Assembly (NCBI RefSeq): GCF_030553305.1
Contig: NZ_JARRAH010000005.1
Location: 43,751-107,750, forward strand
DNA: 64,000 bases
DNA from: Halomarina ordinaria
Lineage (GTDB): Archaea > Halobacteriota > Halobacteria > Halobacteriales > Haloarculaceae
Direction: 5' to 3'
Position numbers and translations under genes: made by a program. Every line of letters begins with the position of its first letter. Within the stretch, counting starts at the first letter, position 1. This document shows positions 18,681 through 25,456 of this stretch, piece by piece. Under the pieces are notes generated by a model. That model saw only the letters and a list, made by a program, of their open reading frames with translations. It had not been told where the DNA came from and ran no database searches.

Positions 18681-19040
18681 TTACTTCGGGGTGAAGAGAA
18701 GGTGGGGATCGACTTGATCCCGGTGTAAGTAGCTGTGGGCGGCCACACAACAGGTGGGGCCTCTGACACTCCCAGTGTGGTTTCCCACACCATTCGCCGT
18801 AATCGAGATAGTGAATGTCTTCGTACGAAAGCAACTCATTCGATTATACTCGAGTCGCCGCGCCCGGTCGACCCATATCGGTTCTTCGACCGTGGGTTCA
18901 CCGATTTTGGGGACGTGAATCTCTATCTCAGTGGTTTGGCGGTCACCCTCCTGGTCAGCGTCGATGACTAGGTGGATGTAGTTGAAGACGTCGCCGTTCT
19001 CGTGGGCCACCAGCGTCGCATTGTACACTGTGAGGGTCAC
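18681..19040 (-). pseudogene. Probable decayed, frameshifted gene of unknown family
   Basis: From a GTG at 19040 the minus strand encodes an acidic, beta-rich sequence (VTLTVYNATLVAHENGDVFN, then VIDADQEGDRQTTEIEIHVP) typical of haloarchaeal coding. After LEYN at about 18843 the composition becomes cysteine/arginine-rich and noncoding in this frame, while the next frame reads NELLSYEDIHYLDYGEW, which looks coding. This indicates a frameshift near 18843. I do not recognise the family. Confidence 0.35.
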
Positions 19041-19075
19041 AATCGTACGAATACACCTGGAATGGGGTGGGATAA

Positions 19076-19354
19076 ATGGAAGTCGCTCGGGTCGTTCGCG
19101 ATCCGAGCGAGGAGACGATCGAGAAGGGCGAGGTCCTCGTTGCACCGTCGTCCGACCCGGGCTGGACGCCCCTGTTTCTGAACGCCGCCGGTCTCGTCTC
19201 CGAAGTCGGCGGCCGGATACGTCACGGCGCACTTGTCGCCCGTGAATACGGCCTGCCGGCCGTCGTCTCGGTACCGGATGCCACTCGACGGATCACGACC
19301 GGTCAACGCGTCCGCGTCGACGGGAGTACTGGACGCGTCGAGCTCATCGAATGA
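19076..19354 (+). pseudogene. Isolated PEP-utilising mobile domain fragment
   Basis: The 92 residues read GEVLVAPSSDPGWTPLF, AAGLVSEVGGRIRHGALVAREYG, LPAVVSVPDATRRI and GQRVRVDG. This is the phosphohistidine swivelling domain of PEP synthase, pyruvate phosphate dikinase and rifampin phosphotransferase-like enzymes, with its catalytic His in RHGA. Those enzymes are 550-900 residues long, and neither the ATP-grasp nor the PEP-binding domain is present next to it. It is probably the surviving 3' end of such a gene. A free-standing phospho-carrier domain cannot be fully excluded. Confidence 0.6.
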
Positions 19355-19465
19355 CTCGCACACGACGGGCCGTGGACAGCAACGGTCGTCAAGAGCGGCG
19401 ATTCCTAATTTCAGAGGCGATGGAGCCTTCGTCGATTAAACCAACCAAGTAGGACGGGGACAGAG

Positions 19466-19485
19466 AGACACCACCGTTTCCTGAG
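19466..19485 (-). repeat. ORB-like element 1a (origin module 1)
   Basis: Reverse complement of CTCAGGAAACGGTGGTGTCT, identical over 20 bp to the copy at 21025 and matching 19 of 20 bases of the one at 19662. Together with the latter it forms an inverted pair around an A/T-rich stretch upstream of an orc gene. Confidence 0.7.
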
Positions 19486-19661
19486 CCCTCCCACGAGAGA
19501 CCGGCTACTCGACGAAATCCACGCTTCCCCTCTAGATATTGACTGCTACTGTCATCCCAACGAGTGGTTTGCAGATGTGGTTATACCGATGTTATCTTAA
19601 AGATTTGCATACGTTATTCTTCGTTCGCATCTGCAACGACGGGTGAAGGTGTGGACGAGAG
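19486..19661. other. Predicted replication origin 1, A/T-rich core
   Basis: About 176 bp between inverted ORB-like copies, including the A/T-rich run near 19575-19622 (TTATACCGATGTTATCTTAA and following). The inverted ORB pair, A/T-rich core and adjacent orc gene make up the usual haloarchaeal origin layout. There is no coding sequence. Whether it fires is not known from sequence. Confidence 0.6.
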
Positions 19662-19681
19662 CTCAGGAAATGGTGGTGTCT
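19662..19681 (+). repeat. ORB-like element 1b (origin module 1)
   Basis: CTCAGGAAATGGTGGTGTCT, 19 of 20 bases identical to the other copies of this module and inverted relative to 1a. It lies 120 bp before the orc gene. Confidence 0.7.
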
Positions 19682-19800
19682 GACTGTCCGCTCGAATCTG
19701 CGTTCTAGTATAAAATTGCAACGGGCTCGGGAAACAGCGGACACTCCGGACGCTGAGGAACTACCGGTCTTTATCACCTACCGGTTCGTGAGCGTCTGTC

Positions 19801-21012
19801 ATGGCGATGTTCACGCCGGATGAGAACATTTTCGCGGATGAGTACCCGTTGCGTGAAAACTATCAGCCACAGCAGATTCAAGAACGTGACCAAGAGCTCG
19901 AGAAATTTCAGAACGCCTTACAGCCGGTGATCAACGGAGCGCCGCCGAAGAACATCTTTCTGTACGGTAAGACTGGCGTCGGGAAGACCGTGGCCACGAA
20001 CTATCTGCTCAATCACTTGCAGCAGGACGCTCAATCGTATGATATCGATCTGAACGTGATCAAGCAGCCATGCAACAACATCTCCAGTAGTTACCAGGTC
20101 GCAGTCAACCTACTCAATCAGCTTCGTGGCCCGACCGAATCTGTGTCCACGACCGGGTATCCGCAGCAGGACGTGTTCAACATGCTGTACCGTGAGCTCG
20201 ACGAACTTGGCGGAACTGTTCTCATTGTACTCGACGAAATCGATAACATCGGATCGAACGATGACATCCTGTACGAGTTGCCTCGAGCCGAGAGCAATGG
20301 CTATGTTGACGATGTGTGGCCGGGTATCATCGGTATCTCGAACGACTTCACATTCCGAGATAACCTGAGTCCGAAAGTGAAGGACACGCTGTGCGAGGAG
20401 GAGATCCATTTTCCGCCATATGATGCCGAAGAATTAGGAGCGATTCTCGGCGACCGGGCGGAGAAAGCGTTTCACGAAAACGTGTTGAGTGGTGATGTTG
20501 TGCCGCTGGCAGCAGCATTTGCAGCTCAGGATAGCGGGTCTGCAAGGCAAGGTCTTCGTCTGCTGCACAAAGCCGGTGAGCTGGCTCGAGCGAATGATGA
20601 CCGCGAGGTTGTCGATGACCATGTTCGACAGGCCCAAACCGAGTTGGAACGCGACCAGTTAGAAGACGGGATGCGTGAGTTGACGACGCAGGGACATCTG
20701 GTACTGTGTGCGGTTTCAGCCTTCGAGATAACTAATGTAGCCCCCGTCCGTACACAGGAAATCTACGACCGCTATGTGACGTATGCAGAGCGAGTAGATG
20801 TGGATGCATTGGGCGAGCGTCGTATCCGTGATCACTTGAGCGAGTTATCGCTTCACGGATTCCTGCAGGTATCTCAGCGGAATGATGGATTCCACGGCGG
20901 CAGCTATTACGAATATGAGTTGAATGTTGACTTGGAGTCAGTGGTGGCTGTGCTGCAGGAAATTAGCCGGTTGGAGGATATCCCGACGCAGTTGAGCGAA
21001 GCAAGTCAGTAG
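19801..21012 (+). CDS. orc: Orc1/Cdc6 initiator of origin module 1
   Basis: The 403-residue protein has the Orc1/Cdc6 pattern: N-terminal EYPLRENYQPQQIQERDQEL, Walker A GKTGVGKT at 56-63, Walker B LIVLDEIDNIG near 140, sensor-2 region and a C-terminal winged helix (RRIRDHLSELSLHGFLQV). It should bind the ORB-like elements on both sides of it and load the MCM helicase. The ATG at 19801 is used; an ATG two codons later is equally possible. It is more A/T-rich than the metabolic genes in the window. Closely related to the orc gene at 22779, with which it shares many blocks (for example LDEIDNIG and LSPKVKDTLCEEEI). Confidence 0.95.
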   Translation: MAMFTPDENIFADEYPLRENYQPQQIQERDQELEKFQNALQPVINGAPPKNIFLYGKTGVGKTVATNYLLNHLQQDAQSYDIDLNVIKQPCNNISSSYQVAVNLLNQLRGPTESVSTTGYPQQDVFNMLYRELDELGGTVLIVLDEIDNIGSNDDILYELPRAESNGYVDDVWPGIIGISNDFTFRDNLSPKVKDTLCEEEIHFPPYDAEELGAILGDRAEKAFHENVLSGDVVPLAAAFAAQDSGSARQGLRLLHKAGELARANDDREVVDDHVRQAQTELERDQLEDGMRELTTQGHLVLCAVSAFEITNVAPVRTQEIYDRYVTYAERVDVDALGERRIRDHLSELSLHGFLQVSQRNDGFHGGSYYEYELNVDLESVVAVLQEISRLEDIPTQLSEASQ

Positions 21013-21024
21013 GTTGATGTATTT

Positions 21025-21044
21025 CTCAGGAAACGGTGGTGTCT
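21025..21044 (+). repeat. ORB-like element 1c, downstream of orc 1
   Basis: CTCAGGAAACGGTGGTGTCT, a perfect 20-bp copy (same strand as 1b) 12 bp after the orc stop codon. Confidence 0.7.
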
Positions 21045-21179
21045 CCCTGAATGGATCAGAGAAAAACCACTAGAAATCAGTGGTAGTCATTGCGATGTGG
21101 GTAGACTAACTCTCTAATGGATGACCGAAACCGCTGTGGGCATCTCTCTGCATATCTTATCATATAGCTGAGCACCTGT

Positions 21180-21223
21180 CTTACCAAACAATAGAACCAG
21201 AATCTACTCTACTGTTTGGTAAG
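21180..21223. promoter_or_regulatory. Antitoxin-operator-like palindrome, copy 1
   Basis: CTTACCAAACAATAGA and its imperfect complement TCTACTGTTTGGTAAG form a 16-bp inverted repeat with one mismatch, 12-bp spacer, 40 bp before the start of an antitoxin-like gene. The same palindrome precedes two other antitoxin genes at 24431 and 45943. Confidence 0.7.
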
Positions 21224-21263
21224 AAACCAAACGGCGACGTAGCGTCATCACAAGTGTCAACGC

Positions 21264-21698
21264 ATGATAACCGCCAACGAACGGATCTGGGTGAGTGATC
21301 GGGTGAAGCGTGAGCTCGAACGCCGGAAGCGACGGGGCGAGAGTTTCGACGATGTGCTCGAGTGGCTGCTCGCAGAGAACGAGCCTGGTGACTTCTACGA
21401 TGGGTTCGGTCGGTGGTCGGACGAGGAGGCAGCGACCGTTCGCGAGCAGCGAGCGAAGGCGAAGGACGATCGGAAACGACGGATGCGAGAGCGGACTGAG
21501 AACCGTCCGTCGCAGGCTCAGTTCTGTTGTGTGAAGTGTGGGTACGAAGCGAACGCAGACTACAACGCGGCGAAGAACGTCGGGTTTCGGCTACTCCGTG
21601 CGGGGCAAAAGTCTCCGCACGGAGGGGCGACACGTCACCTCGCCCTAAAGTCGGGGACGCTGAACGTGAATGGCGGCTACTCGCCTGCCACCCAGTAG
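21264..21698 (+). pseudogene. Chimera of VapB-like antitoxin and TnpB tail
   Basis: Residues 1 to about 80 ([20 protein letters not shown] through [11 protein letters not shown]) are nearly identical to the intact antitoxin at 24515. After about residue 80 the sequence is the C-terminal zinc-finger end of an IS200/IS605-type TnpB ([20 protein letters not shown], later [11 protein letters not shown]). The VapC toxin that follows in the other copy is missing. An insertion of an IS605-type element and later deletion explains the fusion. The N-terminal part can still bind DNA; the toxin is lost, so it may act as an orphan antitoxin or be inactive. Confidence 0.75.
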
Positions 21699-21760
21699 GG
21701 TCGGCCAGAACGGGAGTCCACCGACAAGCTCCGCCCTTTAGAGCGGAGAAGGTGACCGAA
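21505..21760 (+). mobile_element. 3' remnant of an IS200/IS605-type element
   Basis: It includes the TnpB C-terminal codons and, after the stop, CTCCGCCCTTTAGAGCGGAG (21730-21749), a hairpin typical of the right end of these elements. The left end, tnpA and most of tnpB are gone. It joins an antitoxin gene on one side and the end of a hicA gene on the other. Confidence 0.65.
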
Positions 21761-21976
21761 GTCGTTTGCGCCGGCCTGCTCCGCAATACTGCGCAGTGTT
21801 CCTGTCCGGAGACGGTCGTGGTAGGGAACGACCACAGTACGCTGCTCGACATCCGGACCATCCGGATGCTCCCACTTCAAAATGTAGTGGTCACCAGTAA
21901 TCCGGCCCACCCAGAAGTTTCCAGTGTTACAGAGGACCGTAATGACATCTTTACCGGAGAAATCGCGAGAAACCAT
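21677..21976 (-). CDS. hicA: HicA-like mRNA interferase toxin with IS-derived tail
   Basis: From the ATG at 21976 the protein is 99 residues. The core has [20 protein letters not shown], then [11 protein letters not shown] with the expected active-site His, then VVVPYHDRL and [12 protein letters not shown], all typical of HicA, a small double-stranded-RNA-binding-fold RNase that cleaves mRNA. After DFGHLL the frame runs into the end of the IS605-type remnant and gains about 23 unrelated residues. The true last few residues are therefore replaced. Active or not is uncertain, as HicA ends shortly after this point anyway. It follows hicB by 7 bp. Confidence 0.8.
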   Translation of the reverse strand: MVSRDFSGKDVITVLCNTGNFWVGRITGDHYILKWEHPDGPDVEQRTVVVPYHDRLRTGTLRSIAEQAGANDFGHLLRSKGRSLSVDSRSGRPYWVAGE

Positions 21977-21983
21977 CCACGAG

Positions 21984-22235
21984 TCACTGCAAGACGTCAG
22001 GGACGTCGTCGGGGGATTCCTTCCGGGATCGGTTCTCATCTGGATCGATGCCGAGCTCACGTAGCTCGTTATCGGTCGGCTCATGACCTGCCCCTTCGAC
22101 GCCGGCGATTGCGTCGTCGAGTTGCTCCAGTGCCTCGTTCCGTGTTTCACCCTGACTCGTGACGCCGGCACTGACATCAGTGCCCACCCACCCGTTGTCT
22201 TCCTCGACGAGGCGTATCTCCCGACCGGTACTCAT
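21984..22235 (-). CDS. hicB: HicB-like antitoxin
   Basis: From the ATG at 22235 the protein has 83 residues: MSTGREIRLVEEDNGWVGTD, then VTSQGETRNEALEQLDDAIA, the HicB partial RNase H-like fold that neutralises HicA. The C-terminus is acidic and short and lacks the ribbon-helix-helix or HTH found in longer HicB proteins, as in other haloarchaeal forms. It is first in the operon, with hicA immediately after it. Confidence 0.85.
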   Translation of the reverse strand: MSTGREIRLVEEDNGWVGTDVSAGVTSQGETRNEALEQLDDAIAGVEGAGHEPTDNELRELGIDPDENRSRKESPDDVPDVLQ

Positions 22236-22464
22236 ATACACGAGTTCGGTCGCACGCGGTATAGAACCCACCGGCAGGCGAGGTAGAGATTCAGCCTTCA
22301 AAACTAGCCAAAGTGAAACCACCAACCGCACAGACCCTAGAGAATCGATCGCGAAAACGTAGACTGTCGTCCCGGTAAGGAAACAGGAATTCACGACCCT
22401 CTTGGCAGTCTCGGGGAACGAGACCACAGGTGCCTGTATTGCCAGTAAGGTAGTTGTTTAAGTA
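22236..22464. other. Intergenic region between hicB and origin module 2
   Basis: No gene is supported. It holds ATTGCCAGTAA at 22437-22447, one of the short GCCAGTAA elements that occur around the second orc gene. Confidence 0.5.
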
Positions 22465-22490
22465 CCACACACACTCCACTATTGCCAGTA
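22465..22490 (-). repeat. ORB-like element 2a (origin module 2)
   Basis: Its reverse complement reads TACTGGCAATAGTGGAGTGT followed by GTGTGG. It matches the copies at 22652 and 24224 except for one A/T and one T/A change in the first 20 bp, and is inverted relative to them. Confidence 0.68.
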
Positions 22491-22651
22491 ACGAAGAGAG
22501 ACAGAAGTGGTTACAAACCTAGCTTGTCCAACTTACTAATACTAGCCGACTCGCTAGTACATAGTAAGGACTCTTTCGATGTCTGTTATATTAAAGATAC
22601 CGGCTAGTAATGGGGGGCTTGTCGATTCCCACTAGGTATTGTGAGGTAATC
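22491..22651. other. Predicted replication origin 2, A/T-rich core
   Basis: About 160 bp with long A/T-rich runs (for example TTACTAATACTAG near 22530 and GTTATATTAAAGATA near 22586) between the inverted ORB-like copies and upstream of an orc gene. The layout repeats that of origin module 1. No coding sequence is seen. Confidence 0.6.
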
Positions 22652-22677
22652 TACTGGCAAAAGTGGTGTGTGTGTGG
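22652..22677 (+). repeat. ORB-like element 2b (origin module 2)
   Basis: TACTGGCAAAAGTGGTGTGT followed by GTGTGG; inverted to 2a, 102 bp before the orc start. Confidence 0.7.
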
Positions 22678-22778
22678 TTTATAAGCCACTGTAAAACTGG
22701 CATAACTGGCAAGTGTGGTGGGTTAGTGGCGATACTGGAACCCATGGTTTTATAATTATCCTTCGTCTGAGTCCATCC

Positions 22779-24035
22779 ATGGGCCGATTCAGTCGTGAAT
22801 CGTTTATTATCCAGGACAAGGATGTCCTCCGGGATGATTACCAGCCGGAGACGCTCGAGGAGCGGGATAAGGAACTTGACGAATACGCAGCTGCTCTCCG
22901 CCCCGTCATCCAGGGCTGGCAACCGAACAACGTCTTTCTCTATGGGGTTACCGGGGTGGGGAAGACCGCTGCAACTCACGATCTTCTTGAGGAACTGCAA
23001 GAGTCAGCCGAGGACTACGACGACGTTGACCTCAACATTATCGAGCTGAACTGCACAGGCTGTACTACATCCTATCAGGTGGCGGTCAACCTTGTGAACG
23101 AGATTCGTTCCCCTTCTCATCCTCTCACTACTGTCTCGTCTACACGCGAACCCATGAGCGAAACGGGCTACCAGCAAAAGCGTATCTTCAACGAACTCTA
23201 TGACGATCTGGAGGCTATTGGTGGGACTATTCTGGTGGTGCTAGACGAGATCGATAATATCGGCTCAGACGACGATATTCTGTACGAGCTTCCGCGAGCA
23301 CGTTCACAGTTGGACCTAGACGTGAAAATTGGCGTCGTCGGTATCTCGAATGATTTCAAGTTCCGAGAAAACCTTTCTCCAAAGGTCAAAGATACCCTCT
23401 GTGAAGAGGAGATTCTGTTCCCCCCCTATGATGCAACTGAGTTGCAGAACATCCTCGAACAACGAGTCGATATCGCGCTTTACGACGATGTTCTCGAATC
23501 GGACGTAATTCCGTTGTGCGCGGCGTTCTCTGCACAGGACTCGGGATCGGCCCGGCAAGCGCTCCGGTTGCTTCGAAAAGCAGCTGATATCGCGGAGAAC
23601 GAAGCAATCGCTGGGAAGGAGACAAAGGTAACTGAAGAGCACGTCCGTGAGGCCGAACATCAGATCCAGCGACAACAGGTTGTCGAAGGGATGCATTCGC
23701 TGACGCGACAGGGGCAGTATGTACTATTAACAGTCTGCCAGTTGGCGGCCAAGGGAGAAACACCTGAACGGACGAAGCTAATCTATGAACGGTATCGGGA
23801 GGTGCTCCGTACTCACGGCAGTGAACCACTCAAACGTAGACGAGTACACGATCACTTGTCGGATCTGAGTCTCCATGGAATCCTACGATTAGTCGATTCG
23901 TCAGGTGGGCGTGGGAACTACAACGAGTATGAACTAGACGTCTCTCTGTCGTCGGCTTTAGATGCACTCGAGAGCGAGCTGGGAGAACTCGATGATATTC
24001 GTGCGACTGCGAAGCGGCATCGAGTCTTGGAGTGA
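22779..24035 (+). CDS. orc: Orc1/Cdc6 initiator of origin module 2
   Basis: The 418-residue protein has Walker A GVTGVGKT at 56-63, Walker B LVVLDEIDNIG near 155 and a winged helix at the C-terminus (RRVHDHLSDLSLHGILRL). Compared with the orc gene at 19801 the N-termini (YQPETLEERDKELDEY versus YQPQQIQERDQELEKF) and the LSPKVKDTLCEEEI block are alike, so they are paralogues. The insert PSHPLTTVSSTREPMSETGYQ near 120-140 is longer than in paralogue 1. The ATG at 22779 starts the conserved region. It should recognise the ORB-like repeats around it. Confidence 0.95.
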   Translation: MGRFSRESFIIQDKDVLRDDYQPETLEERDKELDEYAAALRPVIQGWQPNNVFLYGVTGVGKTAATHDLLEELQESAEDYDDVDLNIIELNCTGCTTSYQVAVNLVNEIRSPSHPLTTVSSTREPMSETGYQQKRIFNELYDDLEAIGGTILVVLDEIDNIGSDDDILYELPRARSQLDLDVKIGVVGISNDFKFRENLSPKVKDTLCEEEILFPPYDATELQNILEQRVDIALYDDVLESDVIPLCAAFSAQDSGSARQALRLLRKAADIAENEAIAGKETKVTEEHVREAEHQIQRQQVVEGMHSLTRQGQYVLLTVCQLAAKGETPERTKLIYERYREVLRTHGSEPLKRRRVHDHLSDLSLHGILRLVDSSGGRGNYNEYELDVSLSSALDALESELGELDDIRATAKRHRVLE

Positions 24036-24052
24036 GTTCCGGACCCATAACA

Positions 24053-24145
24053 CCAGTACTGCCAATACCCTCTCCACCTCTGCCAGTAACCGCCAACCAC
24101 TAGTGCCAGTATTTCCAATACCCTCTCCAGTGTTGCCAGTAACTT
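24053..24145 (+). repeat. Iteron-like direct repeats after orc 2
   Basis: CCAGTACTGCCAATACCCTC continuing TCCA (24053-24076) and CCAGTATTTCCAATACCCTC continuing TCCA (24106-24129) are 24-bp direct repeats with two differences. TGCCAGTAAC occurs between and after them. Similar GCCAGTAA elements lie before the gene, so they belong to the same origin region. Confidence 0.6.
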
Positions 24146-24223
24146 TGAACTGATGTCCCTATGACCAGTTATGTAATCACCACCGTTTCCAGTTATACAT
24201 AGGAGGATACAGGGCACCGATTT

Positions 24224-24246
24224 TACTGGCAAAAGTGGTGTGTCTG
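24224..24246 (+). repeat. ORB-like element 2c, downstream of orc 2
   Basis: TACTGGCAAAAGTGGTGTGT then CTG; the first 20 bases are identical to element 2b. A related GTTTCC form also occurs at 24178-24197 in the opposite direction (CACCACCGTTTCCAG). Confidence 0.7.
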
Positions 24247-24430
24247 ACATTCTATCTGATAGTTGAACGGATTCCCATCTCATCAGCGAATGAATAGCTA
24301 TTTAATCAGTAGGGAGATGGTCTGACTTTCCATAGCAAATCCCTCTGGCATCCTGACACCATGTTCGAATGTGTTGACACTGGCCAGTATGAAACTCTGT
24401 TTCAGTCCGCTCTTACTCGCCCGAATTGTT

Positions 24431-24476
24431 CTTACCAAACGATAGAACAGACATTGACTGTACTGTTTGGTAAGAA
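24431..24476. promoter_or_regulatory. Antitoxin-operator-like palindrome, copy 2
   Basis: CTTACCAAACGATAGA and TACTGTTTGGTAAG facing each other, 38 bp before the vapB start; the outer ten bases are perfect complements. The bases between the palindrome and the ATG (ending TGTCAACGCATG) also resemble those at copy 1. Confidence 0.7.
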
Positions 24477-24514
24477 ACCAAAGGACGAAGTAGCGTCAAC
24501 GCGAATGTCAACGC

Positions 24515-24763
24515 ATGGGAACCGCCGACGAACAGATCCGGGTGAGTGATCGGGTCAAGCGCGAGCTCGAACGCCGGAAGCGACGGCGCGAGAGTTACAA
24601 CGATGTGCTTGAGCGGCTGCTCGCAGAGAACGAGCCTGGTGACTTCTACGATGGATTCGGTCGGTGGTCGGACGAGGACGCAGCGACCGTTCGCGAGCAG
24701 CGAGCGAAGGCGAAGGACGATCGGAAACGGCGGATGCGAGAGCGGGCTGAGAACGGGACATGA
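24515..24763 (+). CDS. vapB: VapB-like antitoxin
   Basis: An 82-residue protein ([20 protein letters not shown], then a strongly charged [16 protein letters not shown] tail). The N-terminus resembles a short ribbon-helix-helix or VapB-like DNA-binding fold; the acidic-aromatic middle ([17 protein letters not shown]) is a likely toxin-wrapping segment. Its last codons overlap the start of the PIN toxin by 4 bp. It is nearly identical to residues 1-80 of the chimeric gene at 21264. The palindrome upstream is the probable autoregulatory operator. Confidence 0.85.
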   Translation: MGTADEQIRVSDRVKRELERRKRRRESYNDVLERLLAENEPGDFYDGFGRWSDEDAATVREQRAKAKDDRKRRMRERAENGT

Positions 24764-25170
24764 AAGTTCTCGATGCCTCGTTTCTCATCGATTACCTTGA
24801 CGGACGCGTGGAGACGCGTGAATTCTACGAGGCGAGTGGCGGCGCTGACGAACGGTGGGTGATTCCTGTCCCAGCGCTTGCAGAGGTACTCGTCGGGGAG
24901 GGGAACCTTCCGAATGGAGATGTCAGTGACGCCCATGCTGCGCTGTCATGGGCGGAGGTATACGCAGTCGATGAGCGAACAGCTGTCATCGCTGGAGAGA
25001 TTGCTGACGAAATCGCTCCTGGTGGTCCGTATCTCGATGGGCCCGACGGACTCATCGCAGCGGTTGGTCGTGAACTCGATGCCCCTGTCGTCTCCGGTGA
25101 CGGCGATCTCACGCACCCCCAGACGAAAGCGGTCATCAAGGTCGAAGAGTACAGAGAGCGTACGGCGTAG
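24760..25170 (+). CDS. vapC: VapC toxin, PIN-domain ribonuclease
   Basis: The 136-residue PIN protein has the acidic residues of the active site: Asp5 (MKVLDASFLIDYLDG), Glu in VPALAEVLVGE, Asp in GPDGLIAA and Asp in SGDGDLTH. VapC toxins are Mg-dependent RNases that cleave tRNA or rRNA; the target here is unknown. It overlaps the antitoxin gene by 4 bp. The gene seems complete. Confidence 0.93.
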   Translation: MKVLDASFLIDYLDGRVETREFYEASGGADERWVIPVPALAEVLVGEGNLPNGDVSDAHAALSWAEVYAVDERTAVIAGEIADEIAPGGPYLDGPDGLIAAVGRELDAPVVSGDGDLTHPQTKAVIKVEEYRERTA

Positions 25171-25229
25171 CGAAGCTGCTCTAACTCACCACAATCGAGT
25201 CCTGCTGCGCGTCTGTTTCTGACGGCGCG

Positions 25230-25346
25230 GCTTTGTTGAAATCCTATTGGCTCGACACTTTCTCCGCTGAAACAGCCGTTAGTTAGAACTGCGCGTCGGT
25301 CACGGGCTCGACACTCAGTATGATAGAGTGGTTCTGTTGAAATCCT
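25230..25346. repeat. Two solo IS6-like terminal repeats
   Basis: GGCTTTGTTGAAATCCT (25230-25246) and GGTTCTGTTGAAATCCT (25330-25346) match in 15 of 17 positions and have the look of IS6-family ends (GGYTCTGTTGMAA). There is no transposase between them. GGGCTCGACACT-like sequence also recurs near 25250 and 25305. Confidence 0.4.
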
Positions 25347-25456
25347 CCGAGACTGATAGTTTAGGGAGGCTATGCTGTATACAGAGCGCGAGTCGGTCAA
25401 TCGCCCAGACAATTATCGACTCCACGGTTATGCTTTCAGAGGACGTATCTGATGGT

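Noticed and set aside
24361..24549. Short frames across the shared palindrome (also at 45825-46064)
   Set aside because: Similar peptides appear only because the palindrome DNA is conserved; not acidic, no start signal.
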